DNA of 64,000 nt from Lithodes maja (GCA_037953745.1 JBAKBP010007437.1:35958-99957), one strand, 5' to 3'. Counted from the stretch's first letter, positions 32,099-43,722 are shown. Notes: generated from the sequence alone by a model not told the origin. Numbers and translations: made by a program.

Positions 32099-32427
32099 TT
32101 AAGGAGATGGGCTGGTTTTATGGCACCCCTTATTCCTCATGTTCAGCCCCATTAGTTTTCAGATTTTATGATGTTCGTCACATTAGTTACTCGATTTTGA
32201 GACCTTTCGCCACATTTCTTAGTCAATATTAAGAATATGCGTGTTATTTAGGTGTCGATGTTTTCGGCTGGGACAATTTTCTATCGAAACATATACAAAT
32301 TTATCTTGAAGGAAGATCGAGGGGAGGGGGGGGGGGGGGTTACGCTTGATTGAGGTCTAGGCAGGAAACTAAACAAATAATTAAAAGATCCATAAATAAG
32401 CCAATAAATAAGCCCATCTCCCCTTAA
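32099..32427. mobile_element. TTAA-flanked MITE, family M1, copy 2
   Basis: TTAA at 32099-32102 and 32424-32427. Terminal inverted repeats: left CTTAAGGAGATGGGCT, right on the minus strand CTTAAGGGGAGATGGGCT. It has a run of about 14 G near 32325-32338 and is related in the interior to 365-678. Confidence 0.7.
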
Positions 32428-32617
32428 GACAACCACAACTACCATCACAACAAAACACAGCCATTACTATAACTCTTACCCAAACACAAGCAAAACAACC
32501 AAGACCTCCTCAATAAATAAGCTCATCTCCCCTTAAGACAACCACAACTACCATCACAACAAAACACAGCCATTACTATAACTCTTACCCAAACACAAGC
32601 AAAACAACCAAGACCTC
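32403..32617. repeat. 109-bp tandem duplication including the MITE right end
   Basis: The segment from AATAAATAAG through the MITE end CTCCCCTTAAG and about 85 bp of flank (to AAGACCTCC) is repeated once in direct orientation, almost without change; the two CCCCTTAAG words lie 109 bp apart (TTAA at 32424 and 32533). Confidence 0.85.
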
Positions 32618-32746
32618 CACATCTCTCGTTTCATGATAACGAAGTCCTCTCTAGTTCAAACACGAAAGGAAGAGAACAAAAATAAGTCAAACCCCTGGTA
32701 ATTATTGGTGATTTGGTCGTCAATAGAATGGTAGCAGCTCGGCGTG

Positions 32747-32749
<3 letters not shown>

Positions 32750-32780
<31 letters not shown>
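32750..32780. repeat. (GA)n microsatellite
   Basis: About 30 bp of GA. Confidence 0.9.
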
Positions 32781-32783
<3 letters not shown>

Positions 32784-33239
32784 AGGCGTTTGAATACTTA
32801 TCCAGCCTGCTGTGTTAAGTAGCTTAGGGATTATCCATCTTGCATGTTGACTAATTTACCCGTCGATACTCAAGGTTACTAAATTGTATTGTAAAACTTG
32901 CAAAATAGACAAACCAAAACAGGCATGAAACAATATAAAGGCAAAAGAACTTATCAAAATCACTATGTTGAAATGACGCTTTAAAATTAAAGCGTACCGC
33001 CGACATTATCTGTCTATAAACTGTGACCTTCCCAAATGTTCAAATCAGTAAAGTGAATGGCCTGGGTTTCACAAAGGCTAGGATTATTTCGATGTGAGCA
33101 AATTAACGAAATATTAGTGGTCAAGGTTAAGCACTAATGCAAATGGTCAATACAATATTAAGCTATGATGGATTTCAACTCGGGTATATAAGACGTGCAC
33201 GAATGAGATTAAATAAAATATACAAACAACAATGAAAGA
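32781..33239. other. no recognisable feature
   Basis: AT-rich sequence with no convincing frame. Confidence 0.3.
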
Positions 33240-33380
33240 GCACACACAAACACCCTCTCACACCCATACACACTCATACACACACACACAGCCACATACA
33301 CGCAAACACACCCACACATCCACATCCACAGACACACCCAACCAACCATCCATTCACACACACACACACACACACACACC
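33240..33380. repeat. (CA)n-rich array
   Basis: Degenerate CA repeats; the histidine/threonine-rich frames over it are artefacts. Confidence 0.85.
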
Positions 33381-33519
33381 ACCACAGAGCAGCACTCGTA
33401 AGTTATTCCATTTAACTTGCAAGGCATTTCCCAGGATTACTGTGTCTCCAACCTTCCCTCACTTCCTACGACCATCACTTACATACCGTACTTAAAGTTG
33501 TTGTTGTTTATGGTGGTGG

Positions 33520-33537
33520 TGATTATTATTATTATTA

Positions 33538-33579
<42 letters not shown>

Positions 33580-33600
33580 GTAGTAGTAGTAGTAGTAGTA
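33520..33600. repeat. (ATT)n(AGT)n microsatellite
   Basis: About 60 bp of ATT followed by AGT triplets. Confidence 0.9.
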
Positions 33601-33636
33601 ATTTTGCGTTTATTTTAAATTATTTATCATCTTATA

Positions 33637-33832
33637 TTAACCCCTTCTGTACCGACACAATATACTATATTGTGGCTAGTAATACAAGATTGTATTCAAT
33701 TTCAAAAGGGCCTCCAGCAATTAACAGGCTTCGAGCTATGTCACTTAACCCTTTTTACTACCACAGATCCTTAAATTGCAAGAAATCGTCTAAATCAAAT
33801 AGAAAAGACGTCGCTGGTACATAAGGGGTTAA
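33637..33832 (+). mobile_element. MITE family M3, copy 2
   Basis: TTAA at 33637-33640 and 33829-33832. Left end TTAACCCCTTCTGTACCGAC; right end on the minus strand TTAACCCCTTATGTACCAGC. About 196 bp. Its first 18 bases match the satellite monomer of 59194-64000 at 17 positions. Confidence 0.75.
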
Positions 33833-34024
33833 TAATGAACATATATTTTCCAATCATAAATCATAAGTGTGTATTGTTTGTTTGACTGCTGTCCCAGTTT
33901 TCACGATAACAGCTGAAGTAACAGCTTAACGTAATGCGATTATCAGATGCATACATTGCAGTAACATTAAACAAATAAAGCCAGTTCTCATATATTTATT
34001 CTGACAACTCATACTATCGTTGAT

Positions 34025-35041
34025 CTATCTATCTTTTGCCTGACGCCGTGATCCCCGAAGGGGTGGCCACGAATGAAACGCCCCCATGCACTTCTGGCCC
34101 CAGTCAGTCGACGCCCTTCATCCCAACCAGCACCGCCTTCATCCATGTACATCTCCACTCCATCCTTCAACCTCTCATTCAGTTTACCTCTCCCTCTCTG
34201 TCCTTCCACCTCGTTCTCGTACACCCTCTTAGTCAATCTCTCGCTTCCCATACGTTCCATATGGCCGAACCATCTCAAGGTGTTCCTTTTCACACTTTCC
34301 AGCCGATCTACCTCCACACCACACCTCCCCCTTACTTCCTCATTCGTCTGTCTATCCCTCCATGTAACTCGGCACGCTCTTCTCAATAGCTCATTTCCAC
34401 CCCTCTCACTCTTGGTCTGAGTCTCTTCACCAACGTCCATGCTTCGCTGCCATAATTCAGTGTTGGGATTACCACACTGTCATGCAAGGACTTCTTCACT
34501 TCCATGCTGACCACCCTATTTCTTGTTGATGCTTTCAGCGTTCCTACAACCCTCTTCCCCTCTTGCACCCTCTCCTACACTTCTTCATCCATACTCCCAT
34601 CTTTCTTCAGCACACTTCCCAGATACATAATGAGCTGTCAATCTCCATACCCTGACCATTCAACTTCACCTCACACTCTGTGGCTTCACCCCTTTCGAAG
34701 ACCATAACCTTGCTCTTCCCCGCATTTACCTTCAGATTCCGTTTTTTGCACACTGTTCCAAACATATTAACCAGACCCTGCAACTCCCATTCATTATCGC
34801 TCATAATAAACTGTATCATCAGCAAACAGCAGTACAGGTAGCTTCCACTTGTTTCCCTACCATATTAGCGATACACCCACATCCACTGTTCTTCCTTGTA
34901 TTTTTTTCATGGCTCCATCCATATATACAGTAAACAACCACAAGGACATCACACACCCATGTTTCAACCCAACATTCAGATCAAAGAACTCGCTCTGCTC
35001 ATTCCTCCACACATACTGCCGCCTTTGCACCCTCATACATG
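34025..35041 (-). pseudogene. 5'-truncated RTE-like LINE (copy-1 subfamily)
   Basis: Flanked by a perfect 11-bp duplication CTATCGTTGAT (34014-34024 and 35042-35052). On the minus strand it carries, in broken frames, GLKHGCVMS, the start of the region around the FADD motif, SKVMVFERGE, ETQTK-like and GHMERMGSERLTKRVYE, ending with CCTTCGGGGATCACGGCGTC and a short GATA tail, all as in 18981-22196. The 5' two thirds are absent. Several small indels break the frame. Confidence 0.85.
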
Positions 35042-35052
35042 CTATCGTTGAT

Positions 35053-35952
35053 ACATTATTCAATTATTTCCATTGTTAAGACAACCACCTGCGAAGTGTG
35101 GTTGTTTTAGTGTAATATATTCATACAACTTTTGTGCGATAATGCCTTTATATAATATATTATTTATTTAAAGTTTAATTCATTGACCTCTATCAAGCTT
35201 TAAATAATACTGGCAATGGCTCGAAAGATCTTACAATCGCCAATCGCATTAAGGGGAGACTGAAACCCAAGGGGGTCGCAAAATATAATTTCCAAAAAAC
35301 GTCTAAAATGCTTCAATAGGCCTTAGAAAGTAACTCTATAAGCTTACTGTATCACACAAAACCGTCGGTGTGATGGCTGGGCGTGGTAAAGGCACTATAT
35401 ACTCGCGGAATGCGGCTTTTTTTTCGTCTGAAAAGCTGAGGGAAATCTGCGCCTATATGGCAACATCTGGCAACCTTTATACCAGGACACAACGCAATAC
35501 CCTCGCCACCAAGTTCCAACATTCAGTGTGTGTCCATAATTGAGGGGAGTGCACGTGCGTTTCCCACCTGCCTGGCCTTGTAGGGTCCCTTTACTGTGAC
35601 TGGCACGCCCCGTATCTCAATACTAGAATTGCACGATATAAAAGACGTATAAAATCCATATTTTATCATAGTTCCTTACAAACTTGTGAATCTATAGCTT
35701 ATGATCTGGAAATTAATGCTATGAACTCAGAATGTTATATTATACATATTTTCAGAATGTACAGACCCATTTATACGAAATATTCGGCAGCGGTGTATTA
35801 GAAAATGACATGACATGGCATGACATGACTTGACTTTAGGCAATGTAAAATAACGACTTCATAGCACGGTAAGTCTATCATTGAACTATTCACGACCCAT
35901 ATTTGATATGTTTCAGAGTAATATTAAGGCTGCAAAAGTGGTAGAACTTTAT
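35053..35952. other. mostly unassigned; one solo MITE M1 end
   Basis: TTAAGGGGAGACT at 35249 resembles the end of MITE family M1, but no partner end was found. There is a short direct repeat of TGACATGACATGGCATGAC type near 35810. No gene seen. Confidence 0.35.
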
Positions 35953-36024
35953 GACATAAGAGCATAAGAACATAAGAACATAAGAAAAATGGAAATCTGC
36001 AGAAGGCCTATTGGCCCATACGAG
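35953..36024 (-). repeat. octamer-tailed LINE/SINE 3' end, cut by element B
   Basis: Three to four copies of CATAAGAA (8-bp period) are followed by AAATGGAAATCTGCAGAAGG and TATTGGCCCATACGAG, where element B begins. 8-bp tails are typical of CR1-type 3' ends; read so, the repeat lies on the minus strand and only its last ~40 bp remain. Confidence 0.5.
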
Positions 36025-36316
36025 TGTGACGTTAACCACTCCGTTAGAACCGCATGGCTTGTCCTACAGTGACTCGCTAGGAACGCCAGGGCAGTGGATG
36101 GGGCTACAGTTTATGTATTAGAGTGTGCTTTATTTCATATGAAAGCTTGTGTCATGGGCAGTCCAGAAAGGCTCTTTGTTTTCACCCATGTCAAGGCTTT
36201 ATATATTTAATTGTAAAGTATATGTTTTATCATTAACTAGTAATGATGGGATCTGGGAGAGAGAGAGAGAGTAGAACAGAGTGAGAGGGAGCGCGCAGTG
36301 TTTTTGTCCCGCTCGA

Positions 36317-36450
36317 TGACGTCACGGCTGGCTGCCTCGCGGGGGTTGGTGGAGAGAGGCCCTTACCATGCTGCAAGCTCTCTTGCTAGTGGCTGGAGGA
36401 CTTGCAACCGCTTTTTTCCCACGCGGCTCGAGCTGGTGCGAGTATATATA
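36317..36450 (+). promoter_or_regulatory. predicted LTR promoter of B: CRE-like site and TATA box
   Basis: TGACGTCA at 36317 lies 119 bp upstream of TATATATA at 36443. Family C/D LTRs have the same pair of elements, which supports a real promoter. The transcription start was not determined. Confidence 0.5.
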
Positions 36451-36904
36451 CAGTTCCTCGCCACTCTCTCCCTCAGATCTGGTTTCTAGAACGCATCCAT
36501 CGTTTTCACTTGCTACCTGTCCCCTGCTCCGTACCTGAGAATCTTTTCCTCTGCCTACCTCTCTCTTTTTTCATATCTTTCACCACCTTGTTATTAATAT
36601 TATACCCCCTCTGGTTAACTCTGCAAAATCAGCTTCATGCTGGCCAGTTGTATTGTGCGTTAAGGTCTGATATAACCCATGTATGTTAGTTGTTAAGATA
36701 AGTGGATCACGAAGCATTGGTTGGCATTCATATGTTTAGTACTGCTTCCCTTAATTATTAGTGTTCTGCTGGATTAGATAATGCTAGACTAGGAGTCTGA
36801 TATTATAAGGTATTGTTTCCTATGAGTGCTGGCTTTAGTTAAACGCTGCACGACATACCTGAGAACTGGAGTTGATTGAGTAAATTCTAGTCTGTGTGCC
36901 ATTG

Positions 36905-36959
36905 AGAATAGAGCATGCACGAATGAGGGCTTTTTGCCTATACCATTCTGCACTGTTCT
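36905..36959 (+). other. LTR hairpin I, element B
   Basis: AGAATAGAGCA pairs with TGCACTGTTCT with one G-U and one A-A position; same location relative to hairpin II as in A and C, different bases. Confidence 0.45.
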
Positions 36960-36998
36960 AGTCTCGATTGTTTGTCTTTGAGGTACGCCAGGAGAACG

Positions 36999-37018
36999 CT
37001 TAGTACTTCGGTATTAAG
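36999..37018 (+). other. LTR hairpin II, element B
   Basis: CTTAGTAC/GTATTAAG stem (one G-U) closed by a TTCG tetraloop, upstream of CTCAAGAGAGC as in the other LTRs. Confidence 0.55.
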
Positions 37019-38040
37019 GTTTCTCAAGAGAGCTACCCTTCATTATAACGTAATATTTGACGCACAGACTTGAGATTTGCACTAGGCTATGCAGCATGCC
37101 ATGCGCATCAGTATCTCGTATCATTGACTCTAGCTAGACTTTATCAGTCACAGTAGACATTAAGTATATTAACCTAATTACTCTTTTTATGCATACCCAT
37201 TTATGATTACACAAGCATTTCGCAGCCTAGTTTGATGTATTGAGACACAAACGACTTAGGCTCTTTTTGTTGATAGGAATACTGCATTGTCGTGGCGATT
37301 ATTATTATTGTTGTAGTGTTTAGGATATTCTTGGCTCCGACGGCATTATATATTCTGCCTTTTTGTGTGCATAGCCTGCACGAGCATTGTTCCGCTGCCT
37401 GCCTTTTTGGGTTCCATTTCCGATACGAGCATCTTTATAGCATCTAACATTTAAAGAAGATTCCTTGTTAGTGTTGAAGGACTTTAGTGCACTTTCTTTC
37501 ATGCAGGAGTGCCTGACATTTATTGATTAAAGTAACGTAAGCTGTAACTTCTCTTACCACCTTACTTTGCATACCATAACCAAGCACCTTCGGTTATAGG
37601 TAGTAATAGGCTGTTTTCACATAACATTAAGCCTAGAGTAGACGCACATTTATTGAGAATTTGATAGCCTATTATTGCATATAGAACTCTGTAGAGTATT
37701 TGTGTTCTTTGTTCACTGGGAATATACATCAGAGGTTGGAGCTAGCGCTTTCCGTTGTAACATTTATGCCATTACTAGTCCAATGAATAAGAGCCCTGAT
37801 ATATTTGAACCCCAGTCGTAACAAATGGCGACCTTACCTAGGATTTGGTGAACCTACATTTATTAGCAGGGAACATTTGTTGTTTTGGAGAATATTTTGC
37901 GGGGATCAGCAAGAATATTTTTTTTTTGCAACATAGTATAGCCCTTGAGTATTTCCGAAAATTTTTGTGTGTATATTGAGGTATAAGAGTTTGGGGTACT
38001 TCTTTTCTGAATATTGAGGTGGGAAATTTTTGTGAGCATC

Positions 38041-41000
38041 ATGTCTTATACCGGATCAGAGGAGAATGGAGACACAGTACGTAATGTCGAAACTGAGGAA
38101 CAGCAGTATGATGATATGGTTAATCAGGTGAACTGTGAGGAGGATGCTAGGATATTTTTGCAATGGCCTGTTACTGCCGAGCGGTTGGAGGGTATGGAGC
38201 GGTACGGTCTTCAATGCCTGGCCACAGCTATCGGTCATGCGGGTACTAGCAGCATGACCAGGGATAACTTGATAACGTGTGTACTGGGCAGGGTGACTGG
38301 TGAGCGAGATGGGTTGAGTGCTCAGAGCCCTTCGGCCATGCTTCCCCTACACTCGACTCCCAGCCATCCCAGTAGTTTGCCGACCCCGGGTACGCTTCCA
38401 CAGTTGGGTGGTGACTGGCAGGGTGGGTTGCCCCTGGGGGGACCACCGGTAATTTCAAACATTGTAGCACCTTCACCTCCTCAAGGGTTAACTCCAGAAT
38501 TATTGCTTCAGCTCGAATTAGCTAAGATCGAAGAGAGAAAGGCTATCAGGGTATCTGAGCTTCAGCTTCAGCAGCAATTAGAATTAGCCAAGATAGAAGA
38601 GAGAGCCAAGCTAGCAAAAATCCAAGCGGATTTAGAGTCGACTAGGTACTGTGCCGACATGGACGTAGAGAAGTCGCGAGTAGAGGCAACGGGACAGCGA
38701 CTTGGGGCTGGTAACCGTGTTCATGAGCAGTCTCTCTCGCACTTATTGAAACTGGTTCCGGTGTTTGATGAGAGTGGTGTAACAGAATTTTTCACACGCT
38801 TTGAGAAGTGCCAGGAACACCAGTGGCCAGAGAATAAATGGGCAGCACTTGTATCCTCTAGATTAATAGTCAAGGGTCTTAAAGCCTATGATGCGTTACC
38901 TTTGGAGTTATGTATTGTGTATGAGGATCTCAAGGAGGCTGTCCTGAGGGCTTACGAACTGCAACCAGAAACGTACCGTTTGAAGTTCCGGGGTGTAACT
39001 AAGGGAAGAGATAGCACCTTTTTGGAACACGCCCGGGACTTGTCCGATGCTATGGGGAACTGGCTCCGATCTGAGAAGGTCACAACATTTGATGAAATTA
39101 AGCAGTTAATGATGTTGGAGCAGTTCTTTAAGAGCACGGGCGGTGATCTAACTTTGAACTTGAAGGAGAAAAACCCAAGAACTCTAGTCGAAGCAGCAGA
39201 AATGGCTGATCGACGGCTGTCGTTGATTCGGGGTTGCGGGTCCTCACAGAAGTACGATGTAAGTGCTACGGACCGTTAACCTCCCCCTCCCCGGAACAAT
39301 GACACATTTAAACAGAAGAGCCATGAAACTAAAACTGAATCCAAACCTTACACCACACCGTATGTGAAAAGTCAGGGGCCTTTTACATCACAGTATAAGC
39401 CGAAACCGAAATTTATGTGTTTTAGTTGCCACCAGGAGGGTCATAAGGCAAATGAGTGCCCTAGTCGACCTCCTCCGGCAGCCGTGTCTTTTGCTCACGG
39501 CATTGGAGTGTTCAAGAGGACATCGGAGTTTGTTAGAGGCATTTCTTCCGAGGTAAATACACTGCCAGTGCAGAAGGATCCGGAAGGCTTATTCCGTGTC
39601 CGTGATGCCTTTAGTGATCACAGGGGACTCGGTTGTGTGGAGTGGGGGGGTAGAAGACATGAGGTGAGAATTTTGCGTGACACTGGGGCATCGCAAACAT
39701 TGTTGAGGAATTTCACTGGTAAACCTGTAAATACGGCGCGGGTGGTTGTGGTTCAGGGAGTTAATGCAACAAGGTCATACCCGCTTGTAAGAATGAAGGT
39801 GGAAGTTGATGGTGTGACTCGTGACCTGGATGTAGGAATTGTGGGGAAGTTACCTGTTGGGGGCGTCGACCTCCTTCTCGGCAACGACTTTGCGGGGCCT
39901 ACTTCTGAGGCTCCACCCTTGGTCGTTGCCGAGAAGCCGGCCGACGTGAGTAGGGAGGAGTAGGAGTGGGTTGAGAAGTGTCGGGGGCAACCTATGGCGT
40001 GTGTTGTCACCCGTTCCCTTGCATCCAGGGAGTCACATTCTGGTCAACAGTCTTTAGATCAATGGAGGAAGGGTACCGAGAAGGGGTTGAAAGTTGATGC
40101 GGTTGAGAGTTTAGTGTCAACGGACCTTCTCGGGGACTCATTATTAGGACCACATTTCGAGTCTGGAGAAGACCCAGTAACTGTTCCTGAAGGGGCAGAG
40201 GGTGGGCTTAAAAAGACGAAAGAGTTGAAGGAGGACAGTGATGCACAGTCGGGAGGTGTGGCAACAAGGTACCCTGACGCGTACCCTATGAGAAATGGGT
40301 CGGCGAAGACGGTGGTCCAAAGCTTGCTAGTGTATTTTTCCCGGTATGGTTGCCTGCAGGGGATTCAGTCAGTCCGGGGACCCAACTTCACTTCTAGCCT
40401 CTTTGTACAAGCAATGCCGCAGCATGGGATTGTTGGGGTTGTGTCATCTGCGTATCATCCGGAGAGCCAGGGTGTGTTAGAGCGATGGCACTCAGCCTTG
40501 AAATCTGTGCTTCGTTGTTGTTGCTTTGAGAGTGGGAGGGATTGGGATCTTGGCCTGCCATGTGTTTTGTTTGCTGTGTGGGAGGTACCTGGGGAGAGTT
40601 TGGGATTCAGCCCTAATGAGCTCGTCTTTGGACACCGTGTCAGAGGGCCTCTCCATATGGTTGAAGAAGTATGGGAGGGCGCAGAAAAACCTTGTTCTAT
40701 GCTCAAGTGTGTCCTCAACAATCGAGAACGGATGTTGCGCAGTCTGGAGTTGGCTGGCCGTAATTTGACTAGCTCTCAGGCCCTCAGGAAGGACAGGTAC
40801 GACCTCAAGGTTGAACTCAGGGAGTTTCACGTGGGTCAGGAGGTGTTGATTCTACTGCCCCTTGTAGGTCACCCCTTATCCGCGAAGTATGCTGGTCCTT
40901 ATAGGGTGGTGGAGGAGCTATCAGACCTGGATTACTTGGTAGCCACTCCAGACAAACGGAAGCGCAATCAGTTATGTCATGTTAATCCCATGAAGGAGTA

Positions 41001-41595
41001 TGGGAGGCACCCCCCTGAGCCTCTCACTGTACCGGTGATGACGTTTAGCAGTCAAGGTGGAGAAGGAGAACGGGACAGTCAAGCTCAGGTGGAGGATAAC
41101 TGGAAGGATAATAAGTTCAAATGGGCGCCTGAGTGTGAGAAGGTGTTTAGAGAAGTAAAACACCTGTTGTGCACTCATCCGATCCTCAGGGCCCCTGACT
41201 TTAGCCTACCTTTCCAACTAGCAACGGAGGCTAGTGGTGTGGGGGCTGGTGCCGTCCTTGTGGGAAAGGACGATGATGGGCTGGAGCATCCTGTTAGTTT
41301 CTGCTCGGAGAAGTACAATTCGGCCCAGGGGAGCTGCTCTGTTGTCGAGGAGGAGCTGCTGGCGGTTGTACTTGCTCTGAGGCATTTCGAGGTCTGTGTT
41401 CCAGCCTATGGTCCGGTCGTTGTAGTTTACCCAGATCATCACCCTCTCAAGTTCTTGGACCAGTTTCACAATCGGAATATGAGGCTGACCAGGTGGTCAC
41501 TAAGGTTATTGGTATATAACCTGGACATACGCCATATTGCCGGTTGTGACAACGTGGTTGCAGATGGTCGTTCAAGGGTATATGATCCTGGGTAG
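38041..41595 (+). pseudogene. gag-PR with internally deleted pol, element B
   Basis: One frame from ATG 38041 to TAG 41593, broken by only two stops (TAA 39277, TAG 39961). Gag has a Gln/Glu-rich coiled coil, a SCAN-like capsid segment (about 38920-39230) and the CCHC knuckle CFSCHQEGHKANECP (about 39418). Protease DTGA is at about 39679. Pol has two in-frame losses relative to A. The integrase zinc finger and first catalytic aspartate are gone; the frame resumes at VATRYPDAYP near 40258. The whole RT is gone, from about 41100, where it joins KFKWAPECE of RNase H. In the remaining integrase, the second aspartate region reads SVRGPNF instead of SDQGSNF. RNase H has TEAS for TDAS. The element cannot encode IN or RT activity. 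Confidence 0.85.
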
Positions 41596-42020
41596 ATTGA
41601 CACACGGGTAGCCTCCTGCTTTAGTTTGAATGGTATTTTGCGCTTGGTGCTTGTTGGCTCGCGGTTGTAGCCCAGCGTATTGGGTCGTAAAGCAGGAGTT
41701 GAGCATTTGGTATAGAAGAAACAACTAGGCTTGCCCCTATAGTGCAGCCGAAATAAACAAATTATAAACATAAAAATCAAATAAAAACTTTCTTTGATAG
41801 TTGAATTTTTTCAGTATGTTATAGCAGTAATTCTGAGTTGCACTCCTCTCAGAATGCTGGGCTAGAGAAGCTCGCTCTTGAGGAGCATAACTACATATAA
41901 TTTAACCTATTGTGTTGGGAGGGTTATAATTTTGAAAAATGTTTTGTTGAAGAACTGTGCCAGATATTTTACTGCCGCTGGGTGATGGGAAGTGGAGATA
42001 TAGCATGGGTTCTAACCATC

Positions 42021-42057
42021 AGATTTTTGTGAGCCTTGGGGCCTCTGAGAAAAATCT
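42021..42057 (+). other. pre-PPT hairpin of element B
   Basis: AGATTTTT pairs perfectly with AAAAATCT, enclosing GAG...CTC; followed by T and G-rich PPT (42058-42066), as in A and C. Confidence 0.6.
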
Positions 42058-42066
42058 TGGGGGGGG

Positions 42067-42765
42067 TGTGACATTAACCACTCCGTTAGAACCGCATGGC
42101 TTGTCCTACAGTGACTCGCTAGGATCGCCAGGGCAGTGGATGGGGCTACAGTTTATGTATTAGAGTGTGCTTTATTTCATATGAAAGCTCGTGTCATGGC
42201 CAGTCCAGAAAGGCTCTTTGTTTTCACCCATGTCAAGGCTTTATATATTTAATTGTAAAGTATATGTTTTATCATTAACTAGTAATGATGGGATCTGGGA
42301 GAGAGAGAGAGAGTAGAACAGAGTGAGAGGGAGCGCGCAGTGTTTTTGTCCCGCTCGATGACGTCACGGCTGGCTGCCTCGCGGGGGTTGGTGGAGAGAG
42401 GCCCTTACCATGCTGCAAGCTCTCTTGCTAGTGGCTGGAGGACTTGCAACCGCTTTTTTCCCACGCGGCTCGAGCTGGTGCGAGTATATATACAGTTCCT
42501 CGCCACTCTCTCCCTCAGATCTGGTTTCTAGAACGCATCCATCGTTTTCACTTGCTACCAGTCCCCTGCTCCGTACCTGAGAATCTTTTCCTCTGCCTAC
42601 CTCTCTCTTTTTTCATATCTTTCACCACCTTGTTATTAATATTATACCCCCTCTGGTTAACTCTGCAAAATCAGCTTCATGCTGGCCAGTTGTATTGTGC
42701 GTTAAGGTCTGATATAACCCATGTATGTTAGTTGTTAAGATAAGTGGATCACGAAGCATTGGTTG
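42067..42765 (+). repeat. partial 3' LTR of element B
   Basis: The first 699 bp match the 5' LTR with about five differences by eye, then stop within GAAGCATTGGTTG. The rest of this LTR is not found anywhere downstream in the window. Confidence 0.9.
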
Positions 42766-43135
42766 TGTGACGCATGCCGAGTATGAGCATGCTGTACAGA
42801 ACGCTCAGTCAGGCCCCACTCTCGCTAGGATCGTCAGGGCAGGAACTTTGGCTGTAGTCTGTGTAGAGTTTCCTAACTCAGTTTATGTGAACCGTTGTAC
42901 TATAAGTATTATAATTATGTATTTTGTTTTCTTCTAAGTCAACGAGTTCTATTTTATATCATTAGATATAAGTATTGTGTGTGGGACTTATATATAATGA
43001 TGAGAGAGAGAGTTATGTAACGACGGCCAGTGAGCGCGCCACGAGGTGTGTAGGCCTCACTCCCTCCTCCCTCCTCCCTCCTCCCTCATCAAGCGCGTGG
43101 GAAATCCTTTGTCGATCCCAGATTGAGAGAGAATA

Positions 43136-43206
43136 TGACGTCATGATTGCCAGTGGACGGTCCTTAAGTAGTTTGAGATATGCCGCTAGAGGGCCGAGTA
43201 TAAAAA
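43136..43206 (+). promoter_or_regulatory. predicted LTR promoter of C: CRE-like site and TATA box
   Basis: TGACGTCA at 43136-43143 and TATAAAAA at 43199-43206. The same pair is in the 3' LTR (57719 and 57782) and, on the minus strand, in both D LTRs (48059/48020 and 54431/54392). Confidence 0.6.
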
Positions 43207-43669
43207 GAGAGGTTCTTGCCACCATTCTTCTGAACTCATCAGGCAGAGCGACTTCTCATATCCCTTGCAACTATCCATATTCTTCCGACTGATGTGAACT
43301 TTCTCTACTCTCTGAACAGCCTATCTTCTTCTCTTCTCGTCCCTTTTTAACCAATGACCCCTTTGGTGCAGATTTAGTCAGCCAAAGTATTATCGCTTGA
43401 GTTCTCACGAGATAAGTGCCTGTTAGATAGCCTATTTTTGGAAGGGTTAACTAGAATAGGATTGATTGATGTTTGTTGCACTCGTATATGCATTTCCCTG
43501 TGTGCGATTATTCATGTTCCTGTTTTCTGCTGGCTTAGGCAATGCTAGACTGGGATAGGGTTTCTGAGTTGTGATTTCCTATGAGTACTAGGTTGCGGTT
43601 GAACCAGTCCAATTGCAACGGAGACGTGGAACGCCTAGGTGGTCTTTCTGACTGTGTACCGTGGGAGTT

Positions 43670-43722
43670 TAGCACTGTGTTGCGAGTGAGGGCTTTTGCC
43701 TCTGCCACCCAACACTGTGCTA
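43670..43722 (+). other. LTR hairpin I, element C
   Basis: TAGCACTGTGTTG pairs with CAACACTGTGCTA (one T-T mismatch). About 470 bp downstream of the TATA box, hence in the transcribed leader. Confidence 0.6.

Larger units (their letters stand above)
36025..37823 (+). repeat. 5' LTR of element B
   Basis: About 1799 bp, TGTGACGTTAACC to CGTAACA. It contains TGACGTCA (36317-36324), a TATATATA box (36443-36450) and hairpins at 36905-36959 and 36999-37018. Confidence 0.9.
36025..42765 (+). mobile_element. LTR retrotransposon B, Gmr1-like, non-autonomous, 3' LTR truncated
   Basis: 5' LTR 36025-37823; internal region with primer-binding site, gag-protease and a shortened pol; hairpin and polypurine tract; 3' LTR from 42067 that stops at 42765, where the LTR of element C begins. 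LTR and gag are distinct from A and C but share the same blocks. No partner target duplication can be read, because the 3' end is missing. Confidence 0.85.

Noticed and set aside
43013..43225. Short frames repeated in the C and D LTRs
   Set aside because: They recur only because LTRs are repeated; they cross the promoter elements and differ between families.
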